Made by a program: the position numbers and the translations under genes
Notes under the pieces: model-generated
The model's input: the letters and a program-made list of their open reading frames with translations, nothing else
Told to the model about the DNA's origin: nothing
Database searches by the model: none
Origin: Candidatus Desantisbacteria bacterium CG1_02_49_89
Lineage (GTDB): Bacteria; Desantisbacteria; UBA1551
DNA length: 6,996 nucleotides
Direction: 5' to 3'
Assembly (NCBI GenBank): GCA_001871075.1
Contig: MNUP01000013.1
Coordinates: forward strand, 1-6,996
Shown: positions 5,314 through 6,996 of the stretch, piece after piece
Numbering within the stretch: position 1 is the first letter of the stretch
How the letters are laid out: each line of letters starts with the position of its first letter

Positions 5314-5676
5314 ATGTATACGATAAAGTATTACAGGACTGCTAACGGCAAAGAATTGGCAAGCGAGTGCCTGAACGGCTTGAATTTAAAAGCAAGAGCG
5401 GCCTTCAGAAAAAGACAGGGGCTCCTTGAGAAAGGCCTGCTGCCTTTCAAGTGGCCGTACGTAGGTTATCTTCGGGATAAAATATATGAATTCAGGGTAG
5501 AGATAGAAAGAAATACTTACAGGATACTATTTTTCTTTGTTTTTAAGAATTACATGCTATTTACGCATGCTTTTATGAAAAAAACCGATAAGGTCCCGGA
5601 TAACGAGATTGAACGGGCTTTAAGATATAAAGCTGATTTTGAAAATAGATACAAAAAAGGAGAGTATGAGCTATGA
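5314..5676 (+). CDS. higB: HigB-like toxin, Gp49-like branch of the RelE/ParE superfamily
   Basis: A probable ribosome-dependent mRNA interferase, neutralised by the downstream antitoxin. The 120 residues match the length and order of the phage-derived Gp49-like family: an early helical hairpin (L15-L43), then YLRDKIYEFRVE (52-63), YRILFFFV (69-76), and the C-terminal HAFMKKTDKVPDNEIERAL (85-103). The last stretch carries the conserved Lys pair and the E-I-E-R-A motif of the family. The basic and aromatic residues R61, Y69, R70, H85 and K89-K90 are candidates for RNA binding and cleavage. GAAGG (5306-5310) is only three bases from the ATG, so initiation may be weak, as suits a toxin. Gene order is toxin first, as in higBA systems. 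Family membership is firm; toxicity and target are inferred. Confidence 0.9.
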   Translation: MYTIKYYRTANGKELASECLNGLNLKARAAFRKRQGLLEKGLLPFKWPYVGYLRDKIYEFRVEIERNTYRILFFFVFKNYMLFTHAFMKKTDKVPDNEIERALRYKADFENRYKKGEYEL

Positions 5677-5969
5677 AGAAAATTAAACTGACTGGTTTTA
5701 AGGAATGGGAAAAAGAACAAATGAAAGATCCGGAATTTGTCAAGGCTTGCGAAGAGCCCGACGACGATCCTTTCATCGAGACGACCTGGCAGCTGCTGAA
5801 ATTAAGAGAAAAAACTGGCCTCACACAGAAGGAATTCGCAAAGAGAATGCATGTTTCTCAGGAAGCTATTGCAAGATTGGAGTCTCCCCGTTACCGAGGG
5901 TATTCCCTGCAGACTTTGCATAAAATCGCGCATACCTTTGATAAAAAACTGCAAATTAGATTTATATAA
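5673..5969 (+). CDS. higA: HigA-like antitoxin, XRE-family HTH regulator
   Basis: The antitoxin and probable autorepressor of the operon. Its ATG overlaps the toxin stop in ATGA, which couples translation. A strong AAGGAGAG (5657-5664) lies eight bases upstream, much better than the toxin's site, favouring antitoxin excess. Residues 1-38, with GFKEWEKEQMKDPEF, are the toxin-contacting N-terminal part typical of these small XRE antitoxins. Residues 41-70 hold the helix-turn-helix: LLKLREKTGLTQKEFAKRM, turn HVS, then recognition helix QEAIARLES. SPRYRGYSLQTLHKIA (71-86) and a short strand, LQIRFI, finish the fold. At 98 residues it has the normal length. The palindrome at 5270-5287 is the likely binding site. 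Confidence 0.9.
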   Translation: MKKIKLTGFKEWEKEQMKDPEFVKACEEPDDDPFIETTWQLLKLREKTGLTQKEFAKRMHVSQEAIARLESPRYRGYSLQTLHKIAHTFDKKLQIRFI

Positions 5970-6003
5970 CCATGCAAATGCAGATTGCTGAAAATTGGGG
6001 ATA

Positions 6004-6055
6004 GGGTACTTTTCAGAAGTCTGAAAACCCGTTCCACCTCGTAGGTGGTATGGGT
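6004..6055 (+). promoter_or_regulatory. Two overlapping stem-loops in the leader of the CsgG-like gene
   Basis: Stem 1 is TTTTCAGA (6010-6017) with TCTGAAAA (6020-6027), extendable by GGG (6004-6006) with CCC (6028-6030). Stem 2 is CCACCT (6034-6039) with AGGTGG (6043-6048), extended by ACCC (6027-6030) with GGGT (6052-6055). ACCC can pair with GGGT on either side, because GGGTAC occurs at both 6004-6009 and 6052-6057. Neither stem has a U run. It may be a leader switch or another intergenic repeat. Confidence 0.5.
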
Positions 6056-6090
6056 ACAGATTCAGGGCTGGGAGAGTCAGGGAGAATAAT

Positions 6091-6906
6091 ATGAAAAGAA
6101 TAATATCGTATAGCATCCTGATATCGGGATTGGCATTTACGAGTCTCTCCTATGCTTTCTTTGTCGGCTTCGGCGCATCAGGCGGGGCGGAGCAGGTGAT
6201 AATAAAGGGCCAGGATGCGGGGGTGATTCCGAAGATCTCAGGTGAAAGTCTGCCACCCGGCGGCCCTAAACAGCTTACAAATGCAGAAACTGTGTGGCAG
6301 AAAATATATGATAGCGGAAATGATGATTGTGGCTACGGCATTGCAGTCGATGATACTGGTAATGTTTACGTAGCAGGAAGTTCATATGTTGGCTCAACTG
6401 CTGATTTTCTGACAATAAAATATGATTCAAATGGAAATTCTGTTTGGCAGAGAAGATATGATGGTGGATGGAGAAGAACCATAATTTTTACATCTAATTC
6501 CTATGCAATGGAAACAGAAACTACTGCTGCGGTAGTGGATTTAGAAGCAGGCGAGGGGATATCAAAAGGAACGGTGATGGCTCTCTCTGACTATCTCCGT
6601 GCCCAATTATTTAATTCTCAAAGATTCACTCTTGTGACGAGAGAGAATATGGAACAGATTTTGGAGGAACAGCAATTTCAACTATCTGGATGCACAAGCC
6701 AAGAATGTATCATCCAAGTAGGTAAATTATTGAACGTGTGTAAAATGTTCGCCGGTTCTGTGGGAAAGGTTGGTGCCACCTATGTCATTGCATTAAAAAT
6801 TATTGATGTTGAGTCTGGAAGGGTTGAGAAAATAGAAACCGAGGAATGTCCCAGGTGCGAAGAGGATTCGTTGCTTATTTCTATTAAAAACATTGCTAAT
6901 ACCTGA
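6091..6906 (+). CDS. Secreted protein: truncated SBBP-type repeat fused to CsgG/FlgO-like domain
   Basis: The product is exported: residues 1-22 are a signal peptide ending SLSYA before FFVGFG. Residues 68-117 form one SBBP-like beta-propeller repeat (VWQKIYDSG...GIAVDDTGNVYVAGSS...DFLTIKYDSNGN). A second begins at 118 (VWQRRYDGG) and stops after nine residues. Residues 130-139 (TIIFTSNSYA) read like the end of another signal peptide. From M140 to 271 there is a CsgG/FlgO-like domain: TAAVVDLEAGEGIS, LSDYLRAQLF, RFTLVTRENMEQIL, QLSGCTSQEC, VGKLL, AGSVGKVGATYVIALKIIDVESG, and a CPRC pair (253-256). Domains of this type occur in outer-membrane or periplasmic assembly proteins. GGGAG (6080-6084) lies six bases before the ATG. 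The role is unknown and the fusion may be a recombination product or an assembly join. Confidence 0.8.
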   Translation: MKRIISYSILISGLAFTSLSYAFFVGFGASGGAEQVIIKGQDAGVIPKISGESLPPGGPKQLTNAETVWQKIYDSGNDDCGYGIAVDDTGNVYVAGSSYVGSTADFLTIKYDSNGNSVWQRRYDGGWRRTIIFTSNSYAMETETTAAVVDLEAGEGISKGTVMALSDYLRAQLFNSQRFTLVTRENMEQILEEQQFQLSGCTSQECIIQVGKLLNVCKMFAGSVGKVGATYVIALKIIDVESGRVEKIETEECPRCEEDSLLISIKNIANT

Positions 6907-6914
6907 AAAACGGA

Positions 6915-6932
6915 TAAAAAGCCTTCTTTTTA
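6915..6932. terminator. Weak A/T-rich hairpin after the CsgG-like gene
   Basis: TAAAAAG (6915-6921) and CTTTTTA (6926-6932) pair around CCTT, nine bases after the stop codon. The stem has one G-C pair and its own 3' arm supplies the T run. It could act as a weak, possibly bidirectional terminator. The remaining bases to 6996 show nothing I can assign. Confidence 0.35.
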
Positions 6933-6996
6933 ACTCTCGTCGTCAGGACTATCATGTAACTCATTTGCAAATTGAATAAAATTTAACACAACAATA

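Noticed and set aside
5802-6116. Reverse-strand open frame across the antitoxin end and the leader
   Set aside because: It is antisense to the HTH-coding region and to hairpin DNA, with no recognisable protein feature.

Overview
This 7 kb window is bacterial, most likely from an uncultured lineage with two membranes. It carries a class III nucleotide cyclase tethered to the membrane, a TPR lipoprotein, a CsgG/FlgO-like secreted protein and a toxin-antitoxin pair, separated by repeat-rich, structured intergenic DNA. The mix of families and the style of the dispersed repeats remind me of Omnitrophota (candidate phylum OP3) or nearby Desulfobacterota/PVC-type genomes. That is memory-based inference, not a sequence match, and confidence is low. 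All six genes I support are on the + strand.

Layout. Positions 1-208 hold two hairpins and a perfect-consensus sigma70 promoter (TTGACA, 17 bp, TATAAT). The promoter drives a 819-codon gene (209-2668) encoding a cytoplasmic adenylate-cyclase-type domain, one membrane helix, an unrecognised extracytoplasmic helical part, and a TolB-like propeller with about seven PD40 blades. Positions 2669-3139 are a gene-free patchwork of short repeats and inverted repeats: a 23-bp palindrome, a second palindrome resembling the operator of the toxin-antitoxin operon, and a modular hairpin element. Next comes an AT-rich gene for a TPR lipoprotein (3140-4249). A second copy of the modular element (4252-4396) separates it from a polytopic membrane protein of unknown function (4427-5152) that shows an internal duplication. 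A higBA-type operon follows (5314-5969), with a consensus promoter whose spacer is a palindromic operator. The last gene (6091-6906) has a structured leader and encodes a secreted protein that looks like a fusion of a truncated SBBP-type propeller repeat with a CsgG/FlgO-like domain.

How the parts relate. Only higB-higA is a clear operon (ATGA overlap). The other genes are separated by repeats and probably transcribed independently. The cyclase is built like a transmembrane sensor: an outside propeller could control cAMP synthesis inside. The TPR lipoprotein and the CsgG-like protein are probable envelope proteins. The most unusual items are the cyclase-TM-propeller architecture, the apparent chimeric last gene, the exact internal duplication in the membrane protein, and the operator-like palindromes outside any gene.
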